Positions 8,375 through 17,814 of a stretch of 64,000 nt of DNA are shown one piece after another; position 1 is the stretch's first letter; the number at the start of each line of letters is the position of its first letter. The DNA comes from Serinicoccus marinus DSM 15273 (GTDB lineage Bacteria; Actinomycetota; Actinomycetes; Actinomycetales; Dermatophilaceae), in the NCBI RefSeq assembly GCF_008386315.1, contig NZ_CP043808.1, forward strand, positions 496,001-560,000, written 5' to 3'. The notes beneath the pieces were generated by a model. It was not told the DNA's origin. It searched no databases and saw only the letters and a program-made list of their open reading frames with translations. The translations under genes and the position numbers were made by a program.

Positions 8375-8806
8375 TCAGCGCGCGGCTGTGGACGACCCGC
8401 CGGAGGACCCCGAGGATGTGGACGACGAGGCCCCGGACGTCGACGTGCCCCCGGAGGAGCCGGAGGAGCCCTTCACCCCGCCGGAGCCGCTCGTGCCGGA
8501 GTCGCCGGTGCTCGCCCCGCTCGTGCCGGACCCGGCCGCCCCCGTCTCACCCTTGCCCGAGTCACCCTTGCCCGACTCGCTCGTGCCGGACCCGCCCGCG
8601 CCGGACCCGCCCGCGCCGGAGGAACGCGATCCGCGGGAGTCGGTGCGGTAGAAGCCCGAGCCCTTGAAGACCACGCCGACCGCGCTGAAGACCTTGCGCA
8701 GCGATCCGTCGCACTCCGGGCATAGCGTCAGTGCGTCGTCGGTGAAGGCCTGCTGGATGTCGAAGGCGTGACCGCAGTCCTTGCAGGCGTATGAATACGT
8801 GGGCAC
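8375..8806 (-). CDS. FmdB-family zinc ribbon protein with Ser/Gly-rich tail
   Basis: 143 residues, start GTG 8806. The first 60 residues form a FmdB-type zinc ribbon with the pairs CKDC and CPEC and the family strand KVFSAVGVVFKGSGFYRTD. The remaining 80 or so residues consist almost only of Ser, Gly, Thr, Ala and Lys in short repeats (SGKGDSGKGETG and similar), which is disordered. FmdB proteins were named for their link to amide metabolism, but the function of this core family is unknown. It is divergent from the penicillin acylase gene. Confidence 0.82.
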   Translation of the reverse strand: MPTYSYACKDCGHAFDIQQAFTDDALTLCPECDGSLRKVFSAVGVVFKGSGFYRTDSRGSRSSGAGGSGAGGSGTSESGKGDSGKGETGAAGSGTSGASTGDSGTSGSGGVKGSSGSSGGTSTSGASSSTSSGSSGGSSTAAR

Positions 8807-8853
8807 GAGGTCGGATTCTACGTCGCCTCCGACGGTCTTCACGCACGGTCGCC

Positions 8854-8859
8854 TAGGCT
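8854..8859 (+). promoter_or_regulatory. -10 box TAGGCT, predicted leaderless promoter for penicillin acylase
   Basis: TAGGCT lies 7 nt before GTG 8867. There is no Shine-Dalgarno sequence between box and start, which fits a leaderless transcript. Confidence 0.45.
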
Positions 8860-8866
8860 GGGGCCC

Positions 8867-11562
8867 GTGTCCCGACCTCTGTGGCAGCGCGTGGCCGTGC
8901 CCACGGTCGCGATCCTCGTGGTCGTGGCGGTGGCCACGGCCGTGATCGGCGTGGGCCTCGCGAGGCGCGCCTTCCCGCAGGTCTCCGGCGAGCTGGAGCT
9001 GCCCGGTCTCGCCGGTCCCGTCGAGGTGGTCCGGGACGAGCGGGGCGTGCCGCACATCTACGCCGACACCGCGGAGGACCTCTTCCGCGCACAGGGTTTC
9101 GTCGCCGCCCAGGACCGCTTCTTCCAGATGGACCTGCGTCGCCACATCGTCAGCGGGCGGCTGTCCGAGCTCGTGGGCGAGGGCGGCCTGGAGACGGACC
9201 GGGTGATCCGCACGCTGGGGTGGCGCCGCGTCGCCGAGCAGGAGCTCTCGCTGCTGTCCCCGGACGCGCGGACCTACCTCGCCGCCTACGCCTCCGGCGT
9301 CAACGCCTACATCGACAGCCGCAGCGGCCCCTCCGCGATGGGGGTGGAGTACGTCGCGCTGTCGCAGAGCGCCCCGGGCTACACCGTGCGCGACTGGGAC
9401 GAGGTCGACTCGCTCGCCTGGCTCAAGGCGATGGCCTGGGACCTGCGCGGCAACTACGACGACGAGCTCGCCCGCGGCCGCCTGGTCGGCGAGGTCTCCC
9501 TGGACCAGCTGGAGAACCTCTACCCCGACTACCCCGCCGACGAGCACCCGCCGATCCTCGACCGCAGCGAGTGGTCGCCGCCGGAGCGGCCCGCACCAGG
9601 GGTCAGCGACACGCGAGGTGGCGCCCGCGGCACGGTCCTGGCCCCGGTCCCCGGTCAGGGGGACCCGGCCGACATCGCCGGGCTCACCGAGCCGCAGGCC
9701 CCGGACGGACCGACCTCCGGGATGACGCGCAACTGGCTGGCCGGGGGGAGCCCGGACGCGCGGGACGCCCTGGCCGACACCGGCACGGTGCTGGCGGCCG
9801 TGCCCGAACTGCTCGGCGAGGGGGAGGGGATCGGCTCCAACTCGTGGGTCGTCTCCGGCGAGCACACCGAGAGCGGTATGCCGCTGCTCGCCAACGACCC
9901 GCACCTGGCGATCACGCAGCCCGGGATCTGGATGCAGAGCGGCCTGCACTGCCGGGAGGTGGACGAGGCCTGCCCCTTCGACGTCACAGGCTTCACCTTC
10001 GCCGGTTTCCCCGGCGTCGTCATCGGCCACAACCAGTCCATCGCCTGGGGCTTCACCAACCTCGACCCCGACGTCACCGACTTCTACCTCGAGGACACCG
10101 CCGGCGACACGGTCCTGCGCGAGGACGAGCACGTGCCGATGGACGTGCGCACCGAGACCATCCGGGTGGCCGGCGGTGACGACGTGGAGCTGGAGGTGCG
10201 GGAGACCTCCCACGGGCCGATCGTCTCCGACGTGCTCGCCGAGACCGGTGTCATGGGCGCCAACGGGCCGATCGACGGGGTCGCGACCTCCGTGACTTCG
10301 AGGGTCGCGACCTCCCGCTGACCGGGCTGGAGCCCTCGCGCACCGCCGAGGCGGTCTTCGCGCTCAACGCTGCCACCGACTGGGAGGGTTTCCGTGGCGC
10401 GGCCGAGCTCTTCGCCGTGCCCTCGCAGAACCTGCTCTACGCCGACACCGAGGGCAACATCGGCTACCAGGCGCCCGGGCTGGTCCCGGTCCGACGGGCG
10501 GCGACCCACGGCACCCCGCCGGGCTACTTCCCCGCCCCCGGCTGGGACGAGCAGTATGCCTGGAGCGGGTGGGTCGACTTCGCGGACCTGCCCTCGGCCT
10601 ACAACCCCGAGGACGGCATGGTCGTGGCCGCGAACCAGGCCGTGGTCCGTGGCTCGACCCCCTTCCTCACCAGCGAGTACGACAAGGGCTACCGCTCGAC
10701 CCGCATCCTGGAGCTGCTGCAGGAGCGGCTCGAGCAGGGGCCGCTCACCGCGGCGGACATGAACGACATCCAGCTCGACGACACCAGCACCTTCGCGCTG
10801 GACGTGGTCCCCTACCTCACCTCGATCGATCTCGACGGCCGGTTCTACACCGAGGCGCAGGGTCTGCTGCGGGACTGGGACGGCACCGCCCCGGCGGAGG
10901 GGGAGCAGACGGCGGCCGCGGCATACTTCTACGCCGTCTACGACAACCTCCTCGAGGCGGTCTTCGACGACGAGCTCCCCCCGGACCTCGGGGCCACCGG
11001 CAACTCCCGCTCGATGCAGGTCATGGCCGAGCTCATGGCCACCCCCGAGAGTGTCTGGTGGGACGACCAGCGCACCCCCGGGGTCGTGGAGTCCCGGGAC
11101 GAGGTGCTGCGCACGGCCCTGGTGGACGCGCGGCTGGACCTGACCCGCACGGTCTCCAAGAACCCGGACGACTGGAGCTGGGGCGAGCTGCACCGGGCGG
11201 ACCTGCGCCACCAGGTCCTCGGTGAGGAGGGAGTGCCCGGCCTGGTGCAGCAGATGGTCAACCGCGGGCCGCTCCCGGTATCCGGCAGCAGCTCCATGGT
11301 CAACGCGATGAACTGGGACGCCAGCACGGACAGCTTCGACGTCACGTCGGCACCCTCGATGCGCATGGTCGTCGACCTCGGCGACCTCGACGCCTCCACC
11401 TGGGTCAACCAGACGGGCACCTCCGGCCATCCCTTCCACAGCAACTACGACGACCAGACGCAGGCGTGGGTCGAGGGCGGCACCTACCCGTGGGCCTTCA
11501 CCCGGGCCGCCGTGGACGAGGCGGGCACCGACACTCTCACGCTGCTGCCGGCGGACGAGTGA
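8867..11562 (+). CDS. Penicillin acylase family (Ntn-hydrolase) protein, frameshifted
   Basis: About 898 residues after correction. An N-terminal membrane anchor (VAVPTVAILVVVAVATAVIG) is followed by the alpha-chain start VEVVRDERGVPHIYADTAED. GSNSWVVSG contains the nucleophile Ser324, which becomes the N-terminus of the beta chain after self-processing. Asn and substrate-pocket segments such as NDPHLAI follow. The frame breaks near 10290: adding one G within CTCCGTGAC gives DGVATSGDFEGRDLP and continues to the stop at 11562. The family hydrolyses amide bonds of penicillins, acyl-homoserine lactones or related acyl amides; the natural substrate here is unknown. It is convergent with the formyl-THF cyclo-ligase. 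Confidence 0.85.
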
Positions 11563-11589
11563 GCGGGGCCGGCTGAGCGCCGGTGCGGG

Positions 11590-12219
11590 TCAGCGCACCG
11601 GGACCGGCACCACGCCGCTGGTCGGCCGCAGCACCGCGTCGACCACGGCGTCGTGGTCCGCGGCGGGCACCCGGGGCACGACCTCGTGGTCGTGCAGCAC
11701 GATGACCACGGGTGCCCCGGCGGAGCTCTCACGCAGCCGCGGCAGCACCGTGTCGTAGTAGCCCCCACCCTGCCCCAGCCGCACCCCGTCGCGGGAGACC
11801 GCGAGCCCGGGGACGAAGGCCAGGTCGACCTCGGCGAGGACGTCCTCGCCGAGGGGGCGCCGGTCGGGGTCGGCCAGGTCGGCCCACTCCAGCCGCGGTC
11901 GCGCGAAGGTGATCGGCACGAGCACCCGCACGCCCGCACCGCGCAGCGCGGCGGTCAGCCCGTCGACCGGTGGCTCGGTGCGCATCGGCTCGTAGGCGGT
12001 CACGGTCATCCCGGCGACGTCCGCGCGGGCCGAGCCACGGGCATACCGACGCAGGTGCGTGAGACCCGCCTCGGCGAGCGATCTGGCGAGGGCGGGCCGG
12101 TCCGCCGGCGACCACGCGGCGATGAGGTCGCGGCGCGCGGTCCGGACCAGCGCGCGCCAGTGCGCCTTGTCGGCGACGACGTCGCCCGTCGGACGGTAGG
12201 GCGGGAGCGGCAGGCTCAT
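11590..12219 (-). CDS. 5-formyltetrahydrofolate cyclo-ligase
   Basis: 209 residues. The ATP-binding signature GQGGGYYD, the segment ADLAFVPGLAVSRDGVRLG-like upstream of it, and the conserved early KAHWRALVRTARRDL helix identify the 5-FCL/MTHFS family. This cytosolic enzyme converts 5-formyl-THF to 5,10-methenyl-THF using ATP, recycling folate. It is divergent from moeA with a 37-nt gap, an arrangement common in actinobacteria, although galU, often found here, is missing. Confidence 0.92.
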   Translation of the reverse strand: MSLPLPPYRPTGDVVADKAHWRALVRTARRDLIAAWSPADRPALARSLAEAGLTHLRRYARGSARADVAGMTVTAYEPMRTEPPVDGLTAALRGAGVRVLVPITFARPRLEWADLADPDRRPLGEDVLAEVDLAFVPGLAVSRDGVRLGQGGGYYDTVLPRLRESSAGAPVVIVLHDHEVVPRVPAADHDAVVDAVLRPTSGVVPVPVR

Positions 12220-12244
12220 GCGGCCCCATTGTGGCCGATGCTCC

Positions 12245-12250
12245 TAGGGT
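12245..12250 (+). promoter_or_regulatory. -10 box TAGGGT, predicted leaderless promoter for moeA
   Basis: TAGGGT ends 6 nt before ATG 12257. The intervening GGGGCC is not a good ribosome binding site, which supports a leaderless mRNA. Confidence 0.45.
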
Positions 12251-12256
12251 GGGGCC

Positions 12257-13534
12257 ATGATCTCCGTCGACGAGCACCTGGACTCCGTGCTGGCTCAGGT
12301 CGAGCCGGTGGCCCCGGTCACGCTGCCGGTCCGGCGTGCGCAGGGCCTCGTGACCACCGCCGACGTGCACAGCGGCGTCGACCTGCCGCGCTTCGACAAC
12401 TCCTCGATGGATGGGTATGCCGTCCGCCGGGCCGACCTCGAGGGGGCCAGCAGCGAGAGCCCGGTCGTGCTGCCCGTCGCCGGCGACGTCGCCGCGGGCG
12501 ACCAGTCGCAGCACGTGCTCGCCCCTGGGCAGGTGTGGCGGATCATGACCGGCGCCCCCATGCCCGAGGGCGCCGACGCCGTCGTCAAGGTCGAGGACAC
12601 CGACGGGCACCCGCACGAGCCGCAGCTGCGCGTCCACCCCGACGAGGGGGCGCACATCCGCCGCGCGGGCGAGGACGTCAGGGCCGGGGACCTGATCCTG
12701 CCCGCGGGGAGCCGGGTCGGGGCGGGGGAGATCGCCGCGCTGCTGTCCTCGGGGGTGACCGAGGTCGAGGTCGTCGGGCCGGTGCGGGTGGCGATCCTGT
12801 CGACGGGTGACGAGCTCGTGCCCGCCGGCGAGCCCGTCGGCCCCGGGCAGATCGTCGACAGCAACGGCCCGATGCTGGAGGCGCTGGTGCGCGACGCCGG
12901 GGCCCACGTCGTGCACGTCGGGCACCTGCCCGACGACGAGGGTGCCACCAAGAAGCAGCTGCACCGGATGCTGGACCACGCCGACCTCGTCATCACCACC
13001 GGTGGCGTGAGCAAGGGCGAGTTCGACCTCGTCAAGAAGGTGCTCACCGGCCAGGGGTCGATGGAGTTCGTCGAGGTCGCGATGCAGCCCGGCAAGCCGC
13101 AGGGCTTCGGGGTGCTGGGGCGTCGCGACGTGCCCGTCTTCACGCTGCCGGGCAACCCGGTGAGCACGCTGGTGAGCTTCGAGGTCTTCGTGCGGCCGGC
13201 GCTGCAGCGCAGAGCCGGACGGCGCGAGGGCGCCCGGCTCGCGCGCGGCTTCGCCACGACCGGGTGGCGCAGCTCGCCGGACCGGCAGACGTATACCCGG
13301 GTGCGGGTCGACCGCGACCCCACCGGCGCGTATGCCGTCTCGCCCGCCGGCGGTGCCGGGTCGCACCTCGTCGGGCCGCTCGCCGTCGCCGACGCGCTGG
13401 CGATCTCGGAGCCGGAAGTGAACGAGGTGTCCGCCGGGTCCGAGCTGGACCTGCTGCTGCTGCGGCCACGCGCCGAGATCGACGCCCGGCTGCACGCCGA
13501 GGGGCAGGGTGACGAGGCGGGCGAGGACGGCTGA
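12257..13534 (+). CDS. moeA: Molybdopterin molybdotransferase MoeA
   Basis: 425 residues. FDNSSMDGYAVR in the N-terminal region and the MoCF domain with STGDELV and GQIVDSNGPML, followed by TTGGVSKGEFD and PGKPQGFG, are typical of MoeA/gephyrin-like proteins. It inserts molybdate into adenylylated molybdopterin to give active Moco. The C-terminal domain IV includes RVRVDRDPTGAYAV. Its stop overlaps the moaC start (TGATG), so the two are translated together. The companion adenylyltransferase gene mog/moaB, often adjacent, is not in this window. Confidence 0.93.
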   Translation: MISVDEHLDSVLAQVEPVAPVTLPVRRAQGLVTTADVHSGVDLPRFDNSSMDGYAVRRADLEGASSESPVVLPVAGDVAAGDQSQHVLAPGQVWRIMTGAPMPEGADAVVKVEDTDGHPHEPQLRVHPDEGAHIRRAGEDVRAGDLILPAGSRVGAGEIAALLSSGVTEVEVVGPVRVAILSTGDELVPAGEPVGPGQIVDSNGPMLEALVRDAGAHVVHVGHLPDDEGATKKQLHRMLDHADLVITTGGVSKGEFDLVKKVLTGQGSMEFVEVAMQPGKPQGFGVLGRRDVPVFTLPGNPVSTLVSFEVFVRPALQRRAGRREGARLARGFATTGWRSSPDRQTYTRVRVDRDPTGAYAVSPAGGAGSHLVGPLAVADALAISEPEVNEVSAGSELDLLLLRPRAEIDARLHAEGQGDEAGEDG

Positions 13535-14028
13535 TGGGGCACGAGCCGCGGCTGACCCACCTGCGGGCCGACGGGTCGGCCCACATGGTCGACGTCAGCA
13601 CCAAGGAGGTCACCGCGCGCAGCGCCACGGCGCGTGGACGCGTCGACCTGTCGGCGGACGCGGTCGCCGCGCTGCGGGACGGCACCGTGCCCAAGGGCGA
13701 CGCCCTCGGGGTGGCGCGGATCGCGGGCATCCAGGCGGCCAAGCGCACGCCGGACCTCGTGCCGCTGTGCCACCCGATCGCGATCCACGCTGTCGAGGTG
13801 GACCTGACGGTCGACGACGGCGGGGTGGAGATCACCGCGACGGTGCGCACCGCCGACCGCACCGGGATCGAGATGGAGGCGCTGACCTGCGTGAGCGTCG
13901 CCGCGCTGGCCCTGGTCGACATGGTCAAGGCGGTGGACAAGCTGGCGGTGATCGGCGGGGTGCGGGTGGTCGCGAAGTCCGGGGGTCGGTCGGGGGACTG
14001 GGTCCGCACCGAGGCGAGGGGCCGGTGA
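13534..14028 (+). CDS. moaC: Cyclic pyranopterin monophosphate synthase MoaC
   Basis: 164 residues. MVDVSTKEVTARSATARG, the active-site stretch LVPLCHPIAI, and TGIEMEALTCVSVAALALVD with MVKAVDK are diagnostic. MoaC converts the 3',8-cyclo-GTP made by MoaA to cPMP, the first stable Moco intermediate. It overlaps moeA by one base and is probably in the same transcript. No moaA lies in the window. Confidence 0.95.
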   Translation: MGHEPRLTHLRADGSAHMVDVSTKEVTARSATARGRVDLSADAVAALRDGTVPKGDALGVARIAGIQAAKRTPDLVPLCHPIAIHAVEVDLTVDDGGVEITATVRTADRTGIEMEALTCVSVAALALVDMVKAVDKLAVIGGVRVVAKSGGRSGDWVRTEARGR

Positions 14029-14080
14029 GCCCGCGTCGGCGCCATGACGGGTGCTGGGGTGAGTCAGGGATGAGGGACGC

Positions 14081-14707
14081 GTGAGCTGGCGCTGGCCCGT
14101 CAGCGTCCGGCACCAGCTCCCCGACGGCAGGGCGCTGGTCCTGCGGCCGCTGGAGCGGGCCGACCGGGCCGCCTGGGAGTCCTTGCGGCGCCGCAACGAG
14201 GCCTGGCTGCGGCCGTGGGAGTCGACCGCGCCGGGCGAGAGGACGCCGAACCTGCCCTTCCCGCGGTTGCGGCGGGTCCTGGACCGCGGCGCGCGGGACG
14301 GGCTGGTCCTGCCCTTCGTCATCGACGTGGACGGGGAGATCGTCGGCCAGATCCAGCTCTTCGACGTGCTCTGGGGCGCGCGGCAGGCCGGGTGGGCCGG
14401 CTACTGGCTCGACCGGCAGGCGACCGGGCGCGGGGTGGCGACGTGGGCGCTCGCGGCGCTGGTCGACCACGCGCTCCTTGAGGTGGGCCTGCACCGCGTC
14501 GAGGTGGCGATCCGACCGCAGAACTCCGCCTCCCTCGCCGTGGTCACCCGGCTGCGCATCCCGGAGGAGGGTCGCCAGCGCGGGCTCATGCACGTCGACG
14601 GAGGGTGGGCCGACCACCGGCTCTTCGCCGTGGTCGCCGAGGACCTGCGGCCGGGCGGGTATGCCCCGGGTGGCCTGGTCGCGCTGATGCACGGCCGCGC
14701 CGGGTGA
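14081..14707 (+). CDS. GNAT family N-acetyltransferase (RimJ/RimL type)
   Basis: 208 residues. The N-terminal LVLRPLERADRAAWESLRRR, acetyl-CoA-binding region DRQATGRGVATWALAALVDHAL, and HRVEVAIRPQNSASLAVVTRL are characteristic of RimJ/RimL-like acetyltransferases acting on protein N-termini. The actual target is unknown. GTG 14081 is preceded by GATGAGGGAC, a usable ribosome binding site. The gene follows the Moco genes and precedes sepX, a position conserved in many actinobacteria. Confidence 0.88.
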   Translation: MSWRWPVSVRHQLPDGRALVLRPLERADRAAWESLRRRNEAWLRPWESTAPGERTPNLPFPRLRRVLDRGARDGLVLPFVIDVDGEIVGQIQLFDVLWGARQAGWAGYWLDRQATGRGVATWALAALVDHALLEVGLHRVEVAIRPQNSASLAVVTRLRIPEEGRQRGLMHVDGGWADHRLFAVVAEDLRPGGYAPGGLVALMHGRAG

Positions 14708-14789
14708 GCAGGCCGTTCACGCGAGTCACAGGAGAAACTCCCGCGACACTCCGCCGACCTCACCGCCTCGTGCTGCGGTGGCACCTACC

Positions 14790-15905
14790 GTGAGTCCCGT
14801 GCCTCCGGTCAGCAGCCTCATCTTCGTCGTCATCGTGGCGGTCTGGGCTGTCTATCTCGTCCAGCACTGGGTCCGCCGTCGTGAGCACGTCGCGACCGCG
14901 CGGTCGGTCGACCGGTTCTCCGAGGCCATGCGCGTGCTCGAGCGCCGTCGGGCGCTCCCGCGCCCCGACATCGCGGAGCAGGCGCCGGCCGCCTACTCCG
15001 TCTCTCCGCTGCGCCCGGCCCGGCCGGACGTCGTCGTCAAGCGCGGCGGGAGCGCTGCGGCCTCTGCTGCCGCGACGGCGCGCCCGGCGGCCCGTCCCGC
15101 TGCCGCTCGTCCTGCGGCCAGCGCGTCGTCGAGCGCACCGGCGCCCCGGCGCCGGAGCGGTGCCACCGCCGTCGGTCCCACCCCGGCGGTGCGGCGCGCA
15201 CGGCGTGCCGCACAGCTGCGGGCGACCGCGCTGATCGTCGCCTCCGTGGCGATGGTGGCGCTCGTCTCGCTCGGGGTCAGCCCCGTGCTGGACTGGTGGT
15301 GGAGCTTCGTGGGCGTCGCTGTGCTGGCCGCGACGCTCCTGCTCGTGCGGCGCTCCGCCGCCGCCCAGCGCTCGCGCCGGGCCCGGCCGCGTCGTGCGAC
15401 GGTGCGCCCGGACACGGCACCGCAGCGATCCGGTGCGCCCGCACCGGTGCAGGCCGACAGCCGCCGTCCGGGCCACGAGGCGCAGGCGTCGGCGGAGGTC
15501 ACGGTGACCGCGGAAGCGTCCGCCTCCCCGCTCGCCGCCCAGGCCCGCGCCACGGCGGCCTCCGCCTCGGCCGGTCCCGTCGCACCGGCCTCCGCCGGCA
15601 CCGCGCGTCGGGCCGTGGACCTCCGGCCCGCGCGCCCCGCGCTCTTCGACATCGACGAGATCGAGGCCGACCTCGCGGCCCCACCGGTCGCCGTCACGGC
15701 GGTGGCCGACGAGGCCGAGACGGTCGCGGCGCCCGGGTCGTGGACGCCCGCCCCCGTGCCGCCGCCGACCTACACGCTCAAGGCCAAGGCATACCGTGGC
15801 GCCCCGCAGCCGTCGACCGGCTCCGCCGAGCTGCCCGCGGACGGGACCGAGATGGCGCTGGAGGAGGAGTTCGAGGACCTCCCGCAGATCCACCGCGTCG
15901 GCTGA
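14790..15905 (+). CDS. sepX: Divisome protein SepX (formerly GlpR-like) membrane protein
   Basis: About 371 residues. SSLIFVVIVAVWAVYLVQHW is an N-terminal membrane helix. It is followed by the conserved VDRFSEAMRVLERRR, an Ala/Pro/Arg-rich linker, and two further helices (ALIVASVAMVALVSLGV and SFVGVAVLAATLLLV). The long acidic C-terminal tail ends in DLPQIHRVG. This layout matches actinobacterial SepX, which associates with FtsZ at cell division. In-frame starts exist at 14778, 14790 and 14799; GTG 14790 is chosen, but no strong ribosome site separates them. Confidence 0.78.
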   Translation: MSPVPPVSSLIFVVIVAVWAVYLVQHWVRRREHVATARSVDRFSEAMRVLERRRALPRPDIAEQAPAAYSVSPLRPARPDVVVKRGGSAAASAAATARPAARPAAARPAASASSSAPAPRRRSGATAVGPTPAVRRARRAAQLRATALIVASVAMVALVSLGVSPVLDWWWSFVGVAVLAATLLLVRRSAAAQRSRRARPRRATVRPDTAPQRSGAPAPVQADSRRPGHEAQASAEVTVTAEASASPLAAQARATAASASAGPVAPASAGTARRAVDLRPARPALFDIDEIEADLAAPPVAVTAVADEAETVAAPGSWTPAPVPPPTYTLKAKAYRGAPQPSTGSAELPADGTEMALEEEFEDLPQIHRVG

Positions 15906-15988
15906 GCCCCGCGCTCGGCGCCGGCCGACCAGGTCCCCACCACCCCGCCTGCCGGTCCGTCGCCCCGGCCGCCCGGCTCGTCGCTGGT

Positions 15989-16018
15989 TTGGGCTGGCCA
16001 CCTGCGGGTCTGTATAGT
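15989..16018 (+). promoter_or_regulatory. Promoter of tRNA-Ala
   Basis: TTGGGC at 15989-15994 and TATAGT at 16013-16018, with an 18-nt spacer, form the most consensus-like sigma-70-type promoter in the window. It sits 14 nt before the mature tRNA. Confidence 0.7.
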
Positions 16019-16032
16019 CTGGAGACGCACAC

Positions 16033-16108
16033 GGGGCTGTGGCGCAGTTGGTAGCGCGTCTCGTTCGCAATGAGAAGGTCAGGGGTTCGATTCCCCTCAG
16101 CTCCACCA
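16033..16108 (+). tRNA. tRNA-Ala(CGC)
   Basis: A full cloverleaf can be drawn. The acceptor GGGGCTG pairs with CAGCTCC and includes the G3:U70 wobble, the alanine identity element. The D arm is GCGC/GCGC. The anticodon stem TCTCG/TGAGA encloses loop TTCGCAA with anticodon CGC. The T arm is AGGGG/CCCCT around TTCGATT, and CCA is encoded. It reads GCG, a common codon in this genome. Confidence 0.95.
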
Positions 16109-16111
16109 CCG

Positions 16112-16142
16112 GAGAGCCCGCCGAGTCACTCGGCGGGCTCTC
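16112..16142 (+). terminator. Hairpin terminator after tRNA-Ala
   Basis: GAGAGCCCGCCGA (16112-16124) pairs perfectly with TCGGCGGGCTCTC (16130-16142) around a 5-nt loop, starting 4 nt after the tRNA. Confidence 0.85.
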
Positions 16143-16232
16143 GTGCTGTGCGGCCCGCCGTCGAGTGACCACGGACAGCCAACCCACCCGACCCGGCCAC
16201 CCGGGTGCGAGAGCCGGCGGTCGCGCGACGAC

Positions 16233-16238
16233 TAGGCT
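16233..16238 (+). promoter_or_regulatory. -10 box TAGGCT upstream of argF
   Basis: TAGGCT lies about 60 nt before ATG 16298, so this transcript would carry a leader. The leader contains GCGAGGAG as ribosome binding site. Confidence 0.4.
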
Positions 16239-16297
16239 GGAGCCCAGCGGCCGGCGGGTGAGACCCGGCCGTCCGCACCCGAGCGAGGAGCCCGACC

Positions 16298-17302
16298 ATG
16301 ACCGTGGACCTGCGGGGCCGCAGCCTGCTGTCCCTGGTGGAGGAGACGCCGGAGGAGATCCGGTCGCTGCTCGACCTCGCCGCCGAGCTCAAGGCCGCCA
16401 AGCGCGCCGGCACCGAGGAGCGCCGCCTCGTCGGCCGGTCGGTCGCGCTGATCTTCGAGAAGACCTCGACCCGCACCCGCAGCGCCTTCGAGGTGGCCGC
16501 CGCCGACCAGGGCGCCCACACCACCTTCCTCGACCCCAAGAGCACCCAGATCGGGCACAAGGAGTCGATCAAGGACACCGCCCGCGTCCTCGGTCGGATG
16601 TACGACGCGATCCAGTACCGCGGCGCGGCCCAGTCGACCGTCGAGCAGCTCGTCCGGTATGCCGGTGTGCCGGTCTACAACGGCCTCACCGACGAGTGGC
16701 ACCCGACGCAGATGCTCGCCGACGCCCTCACCATGGCCGAGCACTGCGACAAGCCGTGGTCGCAGATCTCCTACGCCTACCTCGGCGACGCCCGCAACAA
16801 CACCGGTCACTCGTTGCTGCTGCTGGGCGCCAAGCTCGGCATGGACGTCCGCGTCGGTGCCCCGGCCGGGCTGCAGCCTGACCCCTCCGTGGTCGCCCTG
16901 TGCCAGGAGGTCGCCGAGACCACCGGTGCGCGGGTGACGATCACCGACGACCCCCTCGCCGCCGTCTCCGGCGTGGACTTCGTGCACACTGACGTCTGGG
17001 TCTCCATCGGGGAGCCGGCCGACGCCTGGGGAGAGCGGATCGAGCAGCTGATGCCCTTCCAGGTCGATGCCGATCTCATGGCGGCCACGCGCAACCCGGC
17101 GGCGCGCTTCATGCACTGCCTGCCGGCCTTCCACGACACCGACACCGCAGTGGGGCGAGAGCTGATGGACACCCATCCGGAGCTGAAGGACGGTCTCGAG
17201 GTGACCGACGAGGTCTTCGAGTCGCCGGCCAGCATCGTCTTCGACCAGGCGGAGAACCGCCTGCACACCATCAAGGCCCTCCTCGTGGCGACCCTCGCAT
17301 GA
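16298..17302 (+). CDS. argF: Ornithine carbamoyltransferase (long, ArcB-like form)
   Basis: 334 residues. The carbamoyl-phosphate motif FEKTSTRTR (near residue 53), the ornithine-side [12 protein letters not shown] (near 271) and [20 protein letters not shown] are all present. The length and segments such as [11 protein letters not shown] resemble catabolic ArcB of the arginine deiminase pathway as well as E. coli ArgF, rather than the shorter biosynthetic enzyme common in actinobacteria. No arcA, arcC or other arg gene is adjacent, so direction of use is unclear. It catalyses carbamoyl phosphate + ornithine = citrulline + phosphate. ATG 17299 of the next gene overlaps its stop. Confidence 0.93.
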   Translation: MTVDLRGRSLLSLVEETPEEIRSLLDLAAELKAAKRAGTEERRLVGRSVALIFEKTSTRTRSAFEVAAADQGAHTTFLDPKSTQIGHKESIKDTARVLGRMYDAIQYRGAAQSTVEQLVRYAGVPVYNGLTDEWHPTQMLADALTMAEHCDKPWSQISYAYLGDARNNTGHSLLLLGAKLGMDVRVGAPAGLQPDPSVVALCQEVAETTGARVTITDDPLAAVSGVDFVHTDVWVSIGEPADAWGERIEQLMPFQVDADLMAATRNPAARFMHCLPAFHDTDTAVGRELMDTHPELKDGLEVTDEVFESPASIVFDQAENRLHTIKALLVATLA

Positions 17303-17808
17303 CCGTCGTCCAGCCCGAGCACGTCGACGTCGGCCCGGCGCTGCGGGAGCCGGCGCACCAGGTGAGCCCGCGTGCGCTGCGTTGCTGGGTGGTGCAGAAC
17401 TTCATCGGCAGCGTCCTCACGTGGGGCGTCCTGTTCACCATCCACTGGTTCCTGCCGGACTCCTGGGCGCGGTGGCTCGGGCCGCTGTTCGTCCTGATCA
17501 TGGTCTACAACGTCCTCGAGCTGATCCTCGAGCCCACGATCCGCTACCGGCGCACGCGCTGGGAGGTCACCGGGGAGCGGGTGTTCTCCCAGACCGGGTG
17601 GCTCTCCCGCGAGCAGCGCATCGCGCCGCTGTCCCGGGTGCAGACGGTCGACACCGAGCGGGGGCCGATCATGCGGCTCTTCCGGCTCGCCAACGTCACC
17701 GTGACCACCGCCTCGGCCGCGGGACCGATCACCCTCCCGTGCCTGGACACCGACCTCGCCGACCGCGTCACCGCGACCTGGCCCGGGTCACCGGGCAGAC
17801 CCGGGTGA
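17299..17808 (+). CDS. bPH2 domain membrane protein (YdbS-like)
   Basis: 169 residues with two membrane helices ([19 protein letters not shown] and [17 protein letters not shown]), followed by a bacterial PH-like domain (bPH2): [20 protein letters not shown] and the family core [19 protein letters not shown]. Pairs of YdbS/YdbT proteins are widespread in Firmicutes and Actinobacteria; in Bacillus they affect sensitivity to antimicrobials. It overlaps argF by 4 nt and is followed 6 nt later by the YdbT-like gene. Confidence 0.82.
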   Translation: MTVVQPEHVDVGPALREPAHQVSPRALRCWVVQNFIGSVLTWGVLFTIHWFLPDSWARWLGPLFVLIMVYNVLELILEPTIRYRRTRWEVTGERVFSQTGWLSREQRIAPLSRVQTVDTERGPIMRLFRLANVTVTTASAAGPITLPCLDTDLADRVTATWPGSPGRPG

Positions 17809-17814
17809 CGCCAC

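Noticed and set aside
8375..8640. Frameshift suspected in the Ser/Gly-rich part of the FmdB protein
   Set aside because: Other frames are worse, and Ser/Gly-rich tails are common in this family in actinobacteria.
13288..13296. GTATAC near 13291 as an octamer copy
   Set aside because: It is a palindromic hexamer and not the GTATGC core, so it was not counted.
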